DNA of 16,803 bases from positions 1-16,803 of the forward strand of contig CANPBV010000027.1 of assembly GCA_947572405.1 (NCBI GenBank). Reading direction: 5' to 3'. Every line of letters begins with the position of its first letter. The first letter of the stretch is position 1. Under the pieces are notes generated by a model. That model saw only the letters and a program-made list of their open reading frames with translations, did not search any database and was not told the origin of the DNA. Positions 8,294 through 15,762 of this stretch are shown here, piece after piece. Source of the DNA: an uncultured Mycoplasmatota bacterium (lineage in GTDB: Bacteria; Bacillota_I; Bacilli_A; RF39; UBA660). A program made the position numbers and the translations under genes.

Positions 8294-8319
8294 TTAAATT
8301 CCTCCAATTACTTGGCTCT

Positions 8320-8348
8320 ATTATAGCAAATTTAACCTTTCGTGAAAA
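8320..8348 (-). promoter_or_regulatory. Promoter of the SDR-PLP enzyme operon
   Basis: The minus strand has TTTTCA (8348-8343), a 17-base spacer and TATAAT (8325-8320), with an extended TGC directly before the -10. The SDR start is 27 bases beyond the -10, with GGAGG (8305-8301) in between. This is the best sigma-A-type promoter in the window. It starts about 27 bases beyond the trailer end of the main CRISPR array. Confidence 0.7.
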
Positions 8349-8375
8349 GATATAATGTCAAAATTATTAGGTGAA

Positions 8376-8932
8376 AATAAAAATACAATATGTTACGATT
8401 ACAACTATTGGCGGTAAGTATGTTTTGAAAATACAAGGCAAATTTATATTTCAATATGTTATGATTACAACTCAGTCCACTCTCTAATTATTTTTATTAT
8501 TTCTTTATTTATATTTCAATATGTTTTGATTACAGCGGAGAATAATTATTACCATAATCGTTTTGTATAATAATTTATATTTCAATATGTTACGATTACA
8601 ACGGCCATACCTCTAATACTTAGATAATCCGCTTGTACATTTATATTTCAATATGTTATGATTACAACTCCCCAAGCATAGTTATTAAGTACTTTATATT
8701 CAGTATTTATATTTCAATATGTTACGATTACAACTGTTCCTGCTTCATCAAATATAGTTGCGATTGCAGAATTTATATTTCAATATGTTATGATTACAAC
8801 TTAAAATATTTTTAGGTTAATATAAAAGTAGTGTAAATTTATATTTCAATATGTTATGATTACAACGAATGGAGAATTTGTAACTCCATATCCACTAGCT
8901 AGATTTATATTTCAATATGTTATGATCACAAC
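8376..8932 (-). CRISPR. Main type I-B CRISPR array: 9 repeats, 8 spacers
   Basis: Thirty-base repeats lie at 8376-8405, 8442-8471, 8507-8536, 8573-8602, 8639-8668, 8705-8734, 8771-8800, 8837-8866 and 8903-8932. All spacers are 36 bases except 8472-8506 (35). In plus orientation the repeat begins ATTTATATTTC and ends GATTACAAC. crRNA is expected from the minus strand, where it begins GTTGTAATC and ends ATATAAAT, a typical I-B Cas6 5' tag. The centre varies: TATG in five repeats, TACG in three (8376, 8573, 8705), TTTG in one (8507, which also ends ACAGC). The trailer repeat at 8376 has lost its outer half. The leader-side repeat at 8903 alone carries GATCACAAC. The leader and cas2 lie at higher coordinates. 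I see no spacer that matches another part of the window. Confidence 0.97.
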
Positions 8933-9034
8933 TGTCAAAATCGCAAATTTCTTGCTTTCCTACAATATAAATATATCATCTTTAAAATAATTTTGCAAGT
9001 TTCTTTTAATTTTGTATTCAATTGAAGGCACTTT
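8933..9034 (-). promoter_or_regulatory. CRISPR leader with promoter
   Basis: This AT-rich, gene-free stretch between the cas2 end region and the first repeat is the leader. On the minus strand it has TTGCAA (8998-8993), a 17-base spacer and TATATT (8975-8970), with an extended TGA before the -10. That would start transcription near 8963, about 30 bases before the first repeat. A purine-rich GGAAAGCAAGAAA and TTTGACAG follow and touch the repeat. Leader function comes from position and promoter; the exact boundary is inferred. Confidence 0.65.
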
Positions 9035-9080
9035 ATCTGTCGATCACCCTATATTTTCTCCCTATTCCATATCGACAGAT
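9035..9080. repeat. 10-bp perfect inverted repeat between cas2 and the CRISPR leader
   Basis: ATCTGTCGAT (9035-9044) and ATCGACAGAT (9071-9080) are perfect reverse complements separated by 26 bases. One arm begins at the first T of the cas2 stop codon. The transcript could form a 10-bp stem. No T run follows on either strand, so it is not a normal intrinsic terminator. It could be an RNA processing or stability element, a protein-binding site, or an accidental palindrome. The stem holds four G-C pairs, more than the surrounding sequence. Confidence 0.6.
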
Positions 9081-9358
9081 TAAATAAATTGTTCATTTTC
9101 CTCTTTCTGATTAGTCAGAATTTCCTTTTGAAGCCATCTCTCATTTCTAGACTTGAATATAATACAAGAATCCGCATCACTTCTAAGAATAGCTTTTAAC
9201 TCCAATTTCAACTTTTCAATTTGATATTTCGTTAGCGTTCCTTCAAAAACAGAATTTTGAACATGATATAAATATTTTTTACAAATCTTAAATACCATCC
9301 TTTGAACCTTAGCGAAATTATCTACTTGTTTAATATCATATACAACAATAATATACAT
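9080..9358 (-). CDS. cas2: CRISPR-associated endoribonuclease/integrase subunit Cas2
   Basis: This 92-residue protein is Cas2, the central dimer of the Cas1-Cas2 spacer integrase. The ferredoxin-like fold begins MYIIVVYDI, with the conserved Asp at residue 8. KYLYHVQNSVFEGTLT (28-43) and the DSCIIFKSRNER segment are typical of I-B Cas2. Length is normal and the frame is intact. GGTGG at the end of cas1 is the ribosome binding site, three bases separate the two genes, and both belong to the cas3-cas1-cas2 end of the operon. It still looks functional, but its partner Cas1 is truncated, so spacer acquisition probably no longer works through this locus. Confidence 0.95.
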   Translation of the reverse strand: MYIIVVYDIKQVDNFAKVQRMVFKICKKYLYHVQNSVFEGTLTKYQIEKLKLELKAILRSDADSCIIFKSRNERWLQKEILTNQKEENEQFI

Positions 9359-9361
9359 ATC

Positions 9362-10171
9362 TTACCACCAAATTTTAAATCCTTCATATTCCTGTTCACT
9401 AAGAAAATGTTTTGTCAACTTATATAATTCTAATCTAATCAAATGTTGATATGAAACCTCTCGCTTTAACCTTCTATGCATAATTGTTCTGGATAATGTA
9501 TTTTCTAATTCTTCCATTATTTTCTTTACACCACTTTCTTTAATCCGTAAAAAATTATCTTCTTCAGAAAAATCTTTTTCACCAATAATTTTCTTATTGA
9601 TCAAAGAAAAAATTGTACGATCTACTATAATTGGCTTAAAGACTTCTGATACATCTAAAGATAAAGAAAAACGTTTTGTTCCAGGTTCATGTAAATAACT
9701 TATTGTAGGATTTAACTGAGTTTGATAAATTTCACTTAAAACTTTTGTATAAAAGACAGAATTCAGAAAGGATATTAAACTATTAACCACATTATCTGGG
9801 GGCCTTTTCACTCTCTTTTTAAAATCCACTTCTATATTTAAAATAATGTTCCAAGCACTATAATAAATTTTCCTAACATTCCCTTCTATTCCCATAATTT
9901 CAGGGATAGTCTGACAAACTTCAAGACTCTTTTCCAAATTTTTAATCTTTTCAATATGGCTTTCTAAATCTCTTCCTCGGTTCTGATAATATTTCAAATT
10001 CCTCAAAATATTATAAATTGCTGCTGAAATGATTTTTTTTGCCAATAAAACTCGTTTCTCATATTGCAAATAATATTCTACCTGTAAAACTAATAAATTC
10101 CCAGACACTAACGTTTCTTTTGGGCAAAATGATCCAACATAATAATCATAATAATTAAACATATGAACCAT
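9362..10171 (-). CDS. cas1: Cas1 integrase, N-terminally truncated
   Basis: Cas1 catalyses insertion of new spacers. The C-terminal catalytic domain is complete: E96 in GIEGN, H161 in YLHEPG and D173 in SLDVSE form the metal-binding triad, and KRVKRPPDN (119-127) matches I-B members. The protein has only 269 residues against about 330 for the family. Homology also starts before the ATG: reading upstream in frame gives LFQFLGEKGI, then a TAG at 10202-10204. The beta-strand N-terminal domain needed for Cas1 dimer and Cas2 contacts (about 65 residues) is missing. It was removed by a deletion that joins it to the first codons of cas4. Translation may start by chance at ATG 10171, with GGAG and AAAGG just upstream. 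A defective integrase is likely, not proven. Confidence 0.9.
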   Translation of the reverse strand: MVHMFNYYDYYVGSFCPKETLVSGNLLVLQVEYYLQYEKRVLLAKKIISAAIYNILRNLKYYQNRGRDLESHIEKIKNLEKSLEVCQTIPEIMGIEGNVRKIYYSAWNIILNIEVDFKKRVKRPPDNVVNSLISFLNSVFYTKVLSEIYQTQLNPTISYLHEPGTKRFSLSLDVSEVFKPIIVDRTIFSLINKKIIGEKDFSEEDNFLRIKESGVKKIMEELENTLSRTIMHRRLKREVSYQHLIRLELYKLTKHFLSEQEYEGFKIWW

Positions 10172-10189
10172 AATACCTTTTTCTCCAAG

Positions 10190-10230
10190 AAACTGAAATA
10201 ACTATACGCAAACATTAATCCAGTAATCAT
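10190..10230 (-). pseudogene. cas4: cas4 remnant: first dozen codons only
   Basis: Seven bases after the cas3 stop an ATG (10230-10228) opens MITGLMFAYSYF. This resembles the N-terminus of I-B Cas4 nucleases, which typically begin with an ITG motif, then aromatic residues before a Cys and KLW. The frame then runs out of phase into the middle of cas1 and ends at a TAG (10110-10108), so only 40 residues could be made. The Cas4 RecB-like nuclease core and Fe-S cysteines are absent. The position between cas3 and cas1 is where Tneap-type I-B operons carry cas4. With so few residues, the identification leans on context. Confidence 0.6.
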
Positions 10231-10237
10231 TTTATCA

Positions 10238-12463
10238 TCAATACATTCTACTTTCAAATCTATCCTCTCCCTCTATAAATCCTAGCTCAGAATTATAATA
10301 TCCATTTAATCGATATAAATCAGTACCTGGGATTTTTTCAAACTCCTGTTTATTTCCATAATGATATCGCACAGAAAGTGTATACTTTAATAACTCTTTT
10401 TTAGCAAGCAATTTTTTTTCAAAATTTTCATCCTGGTTTATAACATTAATACATTCTTGAATTTTCAAATCATTTTCTATAAAAACGTTATCTGGAATAA
10501 TACTAACATTTGAAATTTCCCTAAATAAATTTTGTACTTCCCTATCTTCATATTTCATTGGATAAATATCTGTCATCATTTTAATATCCCGACTAATCTC
10601 TTTATAATATTTTGTATCTTTGATTTCTGATAACTTATATACTTCATTTAAATAGCAAATTTTATCAGACTCCGATAATAGTTTGCCTTGATAAGGAATT
10701 AACTTTTCTATAGAACGTTCATATATTTCTCCATCATATATATAAGCATTCCCAGTTTCATAAATATAAATATTCGGATTTTCTTTCTCATAAACTCGTT
10801 TCCTATAACATCTACCAAAGCGCTGTAACAAACTATCCGCTGAACACATTTCTGTATGCAATTCATCAAAATCAATATCAAGGCTAGCTTCTACGATTGG
10901 AGAAGTAACCCATATTCCATTTTCTTGGAATTTTAATATTTTCTTTTCCAATAAATTACGATCCTTCTTTATAAAATGAGAATGTAATAAGCCTTTTATT
11001 AAATTACAATTTAATTCTTTCAATTTCTTATATGTAGCTATTGCAGTAGAAATACTGTTACAAATAACTAACACCTTTTTATTTTTAGCGCTCTCAATCA
11101 TTTTCTCATAATTAAGATTTCCCTTTTCAAATAAAATTCTATGTCGCAATAAAGAATCTTCTGTGGCACAATTTTCTATCAAATAATTTTCTTCTCCCAC
11201 TACCTTTTTTAAAAAGTGAGCAAACAAATCGGGAAAAGTAGCAGTGATAATCATAAATTTTCCCCCTGCCTTGATCAACATAGAAAGCCCTACTAACAAA
11301 CAAGCTAAAATTCTGCTTGAATACATTTGAATTTCATCAATAACCACTTTTGAATAAGATAAAGTCGCTAAAAATTGTTCTTGTCCTAGACTTTTAAAAG
11401 GAAATTTAAATATTTGATCCACGGTACAGATAGTAAGCGGGTAAGATAATCGTTTCATCCTTTGATAGTCTTCGTATATAGCCGATATCGTATCTATTTG
11501 CTTTTCCCCATTTTCATCTATTAAAAGATCTAGGGCATCTGAGTGTAAAAGAGAGGCTTTAGAATAGTTATAACCTTCCTCATCTTTAATCCTATGATAA
11601 ATGGCTGTACTGGCAACTTTTAGAGGTAAGGTATAAAAACCTTTTTCTCTTCCTATCCATAATAACGCTGCTTCTGTCTTTCCACTTCCTGTAGGTGCTA
11701 TTAATACAATATTATTTTTTTGATGTTCTAAAGCAAATTGCTGTGATTTTCTTAAAGTTGAATACTGTTCCAATACAAGATCCGCAATTGATTTTCCATT
11801 TTCTAATATTTCTTCTTCTATTGTACTTTCATTTGCACTAGCAGCATAATCGCATCTATTTAATATCCCTTTTATTTTAGAATATAAAATCCATGTTTCT
11901 AGCGACGGAAGTGCTACTGTACCATAATTCGGATACTCAAATAAAAGATTATTTAGATTAAGGTAATTACGCAAATCATTCTTTATAAATCTCTGACCAT
12001 TTTCCTTTACATAGGTTTCAAAATCTTCTTCGAAATCATTGCAAAGAGGAATTAGGTAAGAACATTCTCGAGTGTGATGATAAAAAATTGCAGTAACCAG
12101 AGCTGAATAGTATTCTTTTCCTTCGGCTTTTCCATACTTTTCTAAAAAATATTTTTTATTGATAAAACAGGCACTAAAGAAACCATGTTGTAACCATTTT
12201 AAAGGTTTCTTTTTTGTTTTCATATATTCTTGAAATTGGGTATTTACTTTTCCGTAATCGTGGTATTTACAGGCTAAAAAAATCAAATCTTTTTCTATAT
12301 CATTCAGTTTATTGGGATACCGTCTTAAAAACTCCACAAAGTTTTGAATCACATGGTTGGTGTGCTGTTCTAAAAATTGACCATTTGATTTTGCTAAAAA
12401 CTCGCATGTTAAAATTTCTTCCTCAGATAAATCCCTTAAATAATTTATTTCATCTACTTTCAT
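10238..12463 (-). CDS. cas3: CRISPR-associated helicase-nuclease Cas3 (HD + DExH)
   Basis: Cas3 is recruited by Cascade to unwind and degrade target DNA. The 741-residue chain has an N-terminal HD nuclease domain: H34, H68-D69 in KYHDYGK, H93 (LQHG), H129-H130 (FYHH) and D205 (RCDYAAS) are the expected metal ligands. A superfamily 2 helicase follows: Walker A APTGSGKT (256-263), DEIQ box (376-379), motif III TAT (407-409) and motif VI QRFGRCYR (547-554). All motifs look intact and length is normal, so interference should be possible. It starts 56 bases after cas5, beyond a terminator hairpin and a promoter candidate. Its ribosome binding site is weak (AAAGTGAG, about 12 bases before the ATG). 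The last residues run to a TGA that precedes the cas4 remnant. Confidence 0.95.
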   Translation of the reverse strand: MKVDEINYLRDLSEEEILTCEFLAKSNGQFLEQHTNHVIQNFVEFLRRYPNKLNDIEKDLIFLACKYHDYGKVNTQFQEYMKTKKKPLKWLQHGFFSACFINKKYFLEKYGKAEGKEYYSALVTAIFYHHTRECSYLIPLCNDFEEDFETYVKENGQRFIKNDLRNYLNLNNLLFEYPNYGTVALPSLETWILYSKIKGILNRCDYAASANESTIEEEILENGKSIADLVLEQYSTLRKSQQFALEHQKNNIVLIAPTGSGKTEAALLWIGREKGFYTLPLKVASTAIYHRIKDEEGYNYSKASLLHSDALDLLIDENGEKQIDTISAIYEDYQRMKRLSYPLTICTVDQIFKFPFKSLGQEQFLATLSYSKVVIDEIQMYSSRILACLLVGLSMLIKAGGKFMIITATFPDLFAHFLKKVVGEENYLIENCATEDSLLRHRILFEKGNLNYEKMIESAKNKKVLVICNSISTAIATYKKLKELNCNLIKGLLHSHFIKKDRNLLEKKILKFQENGIWVTSPIVEASLDIDFDELHTEMCSADSLLQRFGRCYRKRVYEKENPNIYIYETGNAYIYDGEIYERSIEKLIPYQGKLLSESDKICYLNEVYKLSEIKDTKYYKEISRDIKMMTDIYPMKYEDREVQNLFREISNVSIIPDNVFIENDLKIQECINVINQDENFEKKLLAKKELLKYTLSVRYHYGNKQEFEKIPGTDLYRLNGYYNSELGFIEGEDRFESRMY

Positions 12464-12489
12464 CTCACATAATTTCTCACTTTCTAAAT

Positions 12490-12517
12490 TTTATAAATAA
12501 GAAAAGCCTTGTATCAA
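12490..12517 (-). promoter_or_regulatory. Promoter candidate for cas3-cas1-cas2, overlapping a terminator
   Basis: On the minus strand TTGATA (12517-12512; five of six consensus bases), a 16-base spacer and TATAAA (12495-12490; five of six) precede the cas3 ATG by 26 bases. The -35 box lies in the loop and right half of the hairpin that would terminate transcripts from cas5. If both are real, cas3, cas1 and cas2 are expressed separately from the Cascade genes. Confidence 0.5.
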
Positions 12518-12521
12518 GGCT
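12497..12521 (-). terminator. Intrinsic terminator between cas5 and cas3
   Basis: AGCCTTG (12521-12515 on the minus strand) pairs perfectly with CAAGGCT (12511-12505) over a 3-base loop, then TTTTCTTATTT. The stem has four G-C pairs and overlaps the cas5 TAG stop. It is the clearest hairpin of this kind in the window. It lies inside the cas operon, so it would reduce Cas3 and adaptation gene transcription relative to Cascade. Confidence 0.6.
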
Positions 12522-13215
12522 AAACTAATATAACCAAATCTTTTTCTTCATCTACCATTTGGTCTTCCAATTTTTCCCTTATAGGTACTAGTTTTGAAAG
12601 AATAGGTTTTTTAAACCTACGCATTCCTGTTTTCTCATCAATATAAAACTCTTTTGTTAAAGGGTAAATGGTTCCTTTATAATTTTCCACTTCTTCTACA
12701 GGAACATAAATGTCATATCTTGTTTGGGCTTCTTCCACTTCGGTGCAATTTTGTATTTCTATTTTTACAATATCTAATAAATCTTCATGTCTTCCTAAGG
12801 AAAGAAAAGTGTTTGGTCTTTTTAACCCTTCATAAATAGGTATTAATTCTTCCTCCCTATCTGGACAAATATGAATCATTAAATCTATCTCTGTTAAAAG
12901 TTCTGTATAACCAATTCCGCGGGTAATTCCATATCGATTTCTATTTTCATCTTCTGTCCACAAGTTATGACGGTCTGATTCATATTTTTTGCCTACTGAA
13001 AACGTATACTTTGTATATAAATCCGATACCTGGCCTTGTCCGGTTCCTTGAATGCTAACTTTCATTGGATGATATTCTGTAAAATTGCATGCTTTATGAA
13101 TCATTCCAATTACCGTTGAATATGGAGGAAGTGGATAAGACTCTTTAATCTTAAAACTTGTTGGTTTCCGATAATTTACTAAGGTTTGTTTGCAAACGAG
13201 TTTAATTACCTGCAC
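12520..13215 (-). CDS. cas5: Cascade subunit Cas5 (Cas5t type)
   Basis: This is a 231-residue RAMP protein that caps the 5' handle of the crRNA in Cascade. The family N-terminus is clear: SYPLPPYSTVIGMIHKAC (about 26-43), together with RGIGYTELL (about 99-107) and TFLSLGRHED (about 135-144). It belongs with Cst1/Cst2-type partners of the Tneap subtype. The start codon is GTG (13215-13213), with AAGGA eight bases upstream inside cas7. The first 14 bases overlap the end of cas7, indicating coupled translation. Its stop lies in the stem of an intrinsic terminator. It looks full length. Confidence 0.9.
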   Translation of the reverse strand: MQVIKLVCKQTLVNYRKPTSFKIKESYPLPPYSTVIGMIHKACNFTEYHPMKVSIQGTGQGQVSDLYTKYTFSVGKKYESDRHNLWTEDENRNRYGITRGIGYTELLTEIDLMIHICPDREEELIPIYEGLKRPNTFLSLGRHEDLLDIVKIEIQNCTEVEEAQTRYDIYVPVEEVENYKGTIYPLTKEFYIDEKTGMRRFKKPILSKLVPIREKLEDQMVDEEKDLVILV

Positions 13216-14098
13216 TGTAATATTCCTTAATTTCTTTTTCTAAGTCCATAAATACTTGATGAATAGTAGATGAATGTAAGGTTTCTTCTATCTCTTTACT
13301 GTTATCAAAAATACCATTTAAAAGTCCTATATGAGTATTACTTTTTATTTCAGGAATAGACAATAGTTCTTCTATCAAATTTACATTTAATCGGTTATTG
13401 TTAACCATTAGGCGGTGTTCAAAATATGGATTTTTTCTTTCGTAAAGTCCGCCAATAATGAAAAGGGGGGCTAAATTTTCTCTTCTGCCTCGTATGTCTC
13501 GATATAAAAATTCTACTGTTTTTAAAAAGTCAACTACTCGTTTTTCTTTTTCCTCATTTGTTATTTCTATCGTTCCATCTACGCCAACTCTATCCAAATC
13601 AATAGTAATGGTATACCCATAATAAGAGTGATGGATTTCACTTTGGGCTATTGCGTTATTCACGCCTTCTTTTCTACTTGCAAGTCCCATATTCGTTAAA
13701 TAATCCATATCTCCTTCGAATGATTCTAAGGAAATAGCGTTGCTAAGTCTCACGACTGCACTTCTCGTTTGCGCTCCACCAGATTTATTATTGGCTTCAT
13801 CTTTTGCTGTCGTTTTCATATAACCAAATAAATCAATTTCTGGATAATCTTTAATAGTTGCAGTTGGCGCAAATTGAACTACTTTTGATTCCCCACTTCC
13901 TTGCGCCTCTACTGGAGTATTATCCCATTTTAACTGATTCATCATATTGTATCGCAAGGCTTGTCTAGATATATAAGTATATTCTTTTGAATCTCCTCTT
14001 GTCATTTTTTTTAGTACCGCTAAATTACGATATCCTTCTCCATAATTTGCGCTTTCTGCTTTAAATATAATAGAAAGCGTTAACCCATCTTTTTTCAT
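13202..14098 (-). CDS. cas7: Cascade backbone subunit Cas7 (Cst2/DevR family)
   Basis: This 298-residue protein is the crRNA-coating backbone subunit present in several copies in type I-B Cascade. The N-terminal FKAESANYGEGYRNLAVLKK (about 12-31) and YISRQALRYNM (about 42-52) are hallmarks of the Cst2/DevR-type Cas7 family. SNAISLESFEGD and ENLAPLFIIGGLYERKNPYF (about 206-225) also fit. The length is normal. Its ATG directly follows the cas8 stop (TAAATG), with GAAGGAGG inside cas8 as the ribosome binding site. Its last 14 bases overlap cas5. No damage is visible. Confidence 0.92.
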   Translation of the reverse strand: MKKDGLTLSIIFKAESANYGEGYRNLAVLKKMTRGDSKEYTYISRQALRYNMMNQLKWDNTPVEAQGSGESKVVQFAPTATIKDYPEIDLFGYMKTTAKDEANNKSGGAQTRSAVVRLSNAISLESFEGDMDYLTNMGLASRKEGVNNAIAQSEIHHSYYGYTITIDLDRVGVDGTIEITNEEKEKRVVDFLKTVEFLYRDIRGRRENLAPLFIIGGLYERKNPYFEHRLMVNNNRLNVNLIEELLSIPEIKSNTHIGLLNGIFDNSKEIEETLHSSTIHQVFMDLEKEIKEYYSAGN

Positions 14099-15748
14099 TT
14101 ATTCATTTCCTCCTTCTTCTAAAGATTGTTTCATTTTTTCCTTTAAATCTAAAAGTTCTTTTTCCTCTTTCTCATAATATCCGCCTCTAAAACCTATTAT
14201 AAAGGCATAACCGATATTTTTAAATTCCTCTATATTCCCAATTGCTTTGATTAATGGTTTTGGAACTGTCATATTTAATGCATTTGATAACCGAATCATG
14301 ATGTCTAAAAATTGATTACAGTTTTGTATTTTTAAAGCATTCAGCATTTTATAAGAAATTCCAATTGTAGAATCTGCTTTTCCGCTTCTTTCCATACTTT
14401 TTCTGTATTCATTTCCTTCTTTTGCTACTATAGAATAATATTTTGGATTCATTACTTTTCGTCTCCTTCCTTCTATTTGATAGATTAGTTTACAAGAGTG
14501 AATTACATATTCGTCTTTTGCGTTTAGTCCAAAACGTAGTAATTCATTCAATAATCTATATAGTTCCTGATTATACAATAAGTGAAGTAATACTTCTTCA
14601 TAAATATTGCGATATCCTTCCATGTCTTTTATATATCCATGTTCTGATAATAGTTGTAATTCTTTTTTACACTCCCTTAAAAGATCTAAAATCTGTGGAC
14701 TGATAATATTAAAGTGATATCCATTTTCTACTGTTTGTCTTGTAATAACTTGAATATTGTTAAGTCTACCAATATTTTTTTCATTTAAATTTTGAAGAAC
14801 TTGATTATATAGATAATAATAGTTTTTGTTTCCTATTGTTTCTTCCGATTCATATTTCTGGCTATTGATATCAATTAGTGTCGTTAAAGAATTATTTGCA
14901 TTAATAAATAAGAAATTAGACCCTAATTTGGCAAACCCTAAGGGTATTAAAGTATATAGGAATAGACACTTTGGACAGAAATAGCAATTTGGTTTAAAAT
15001 TCCAATAATTAGAATTTTTACGAGCGAAGTCTTCTGAAAAATCATTGATAAAAGAAGATGATATGCTATTTGTTCCAGATACTTCTGCTCCACATTCTAT
15101 ACAAATGGTTTTACCTTTATCTTCTATCTTTAAATAATTTTTTAAAACTTCTTCTATTTCTTTTTTATGGACTTCTTTCATATTTTTTTTGGCGTTATTC
15201 CGATTTAAAAAGCTTTTTGCCTCCCAAAAATTGTTAATGATAAAATAAGCAATGTCCTTCATGAAAAAAGTCTCTTTGGTTAAATTCTGATTTAAAAGAT
15301 CTCTTATTTGTTTTAAACTTTCTGTAATTGCCTCACTATTATTAAGGGATACTAATCTTTTTAATTCTTCATACAAGTCAATATTACTAACACTATCTTT
15401 TATTGTTTCATAACCTGTTTTATATCGATTGCTTTCTAAATCTTTTTTTAATACTTTGAGTTTTTTAGAAAATTCTTTTTCTTGTTTGTTCGGGTCTTCT
15501 ACCAGAAATGTTATTTGTTCTAAAATACGTTTATAAGGACATTGTGCTTGATAGACCTCAATTAAGGTATCAAAATAAGCTTGTGTCAAATCCGCTTCTA
15601 ACAAAAAACTTTTTTGAACTTCCAAGCAAGTATCATTAATATGATAATATTCTTTTTCAGAATCAAGTGTTTCTAATAATTTTGCTAACCCAACTATCCC
15701 TGCATTTCCTAAAAAATCATTCATTCTAAAAACTACATAATCATTCAT
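14099..15748 (-). CDS. cas8: Cascade large subunit Cas8 (Cst1, CXXC-CXXC family)
   Basis: This 549-residue protein is the large Cascade subunit, expected to read the PAM and recruit Cas3. It carries the zinc-ribbon signature that names its family: CIEC (C216, C219) and CPKC (C258, C261). MNDYVVFRMNDFLGNAGIVG at the N-terminus also fits Cst1 of the Tneap subtype. Large-subunit sequences diverge quickly, so the call rests on the four cysteines, the length and the position between cas6 and cas7. A strong AGGAGG lies six to seven bases before the ATG. It starts 14 bases after cas6 and ends directly against cas7, so all four Cascade genes form one tight unit. Confidence 0.88.
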   Translation of the reverse strand: MNDYVVFRMNDFLGNAGIVGLAKLLETLDSEKEYYHINDTCLEVQKSFLLEADLTQAYFDTLIEVYQAQCPYKRILEQITFLVEDPNKQEKEFSKKLKVLKKDLESNRYKTGYETIKDSVSNIDLYEELKRLVSLNNSEAITESLKQIRDLLNQNLTKETFFMKDIAYFIINNFWEAKSFLNRNNAKKNMKEVHKKEIEEVLKNYLKIEDKGKTICIECGAEVSGTNSISSSFINDFSEDFARKNSNYWNFKPNCYFCPKCLFLYTLIPLGFAKLGSNFLFINANNSLTTLIDINSQKYESEETIGNKNYYYLYNQVLQNLNEKNIGRLNNIQVITRQTVENGYHFNIISPQILDLLRECKKELQLLSEHGYIKDMEGYRNIYEEVLLHLLYNQELYRLLNELLRFGLNAKDEYVIHSCKLIYQIEGRRRKVMNPKYYSIVAKEGNEYRKSMERSGKADSTIGISYKMLNALKIQNCNQFLDIMIRLSNALNMTVPKPLIKAIGNIEEFKNIGYAFIIGFRGGYYEKEEKELLDLKEKMKQSLEEGGNE

Positions 15749-15762
15749 TATTTTCCTCCTTC

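Noticed and set aside
8633..8815. A 60-codon plus-strand frame with a repeated IYISICYDYN motif
   Set aside because: It is the CRISPR array read as protein: the 66-base period is divisible by three, so each repeat gives the same peptide.
14443..14703. Plus-strand frame inside cas8
   Set aside because: It is a hydrophobic antisense shadow of an intact gene with no initiation signals.
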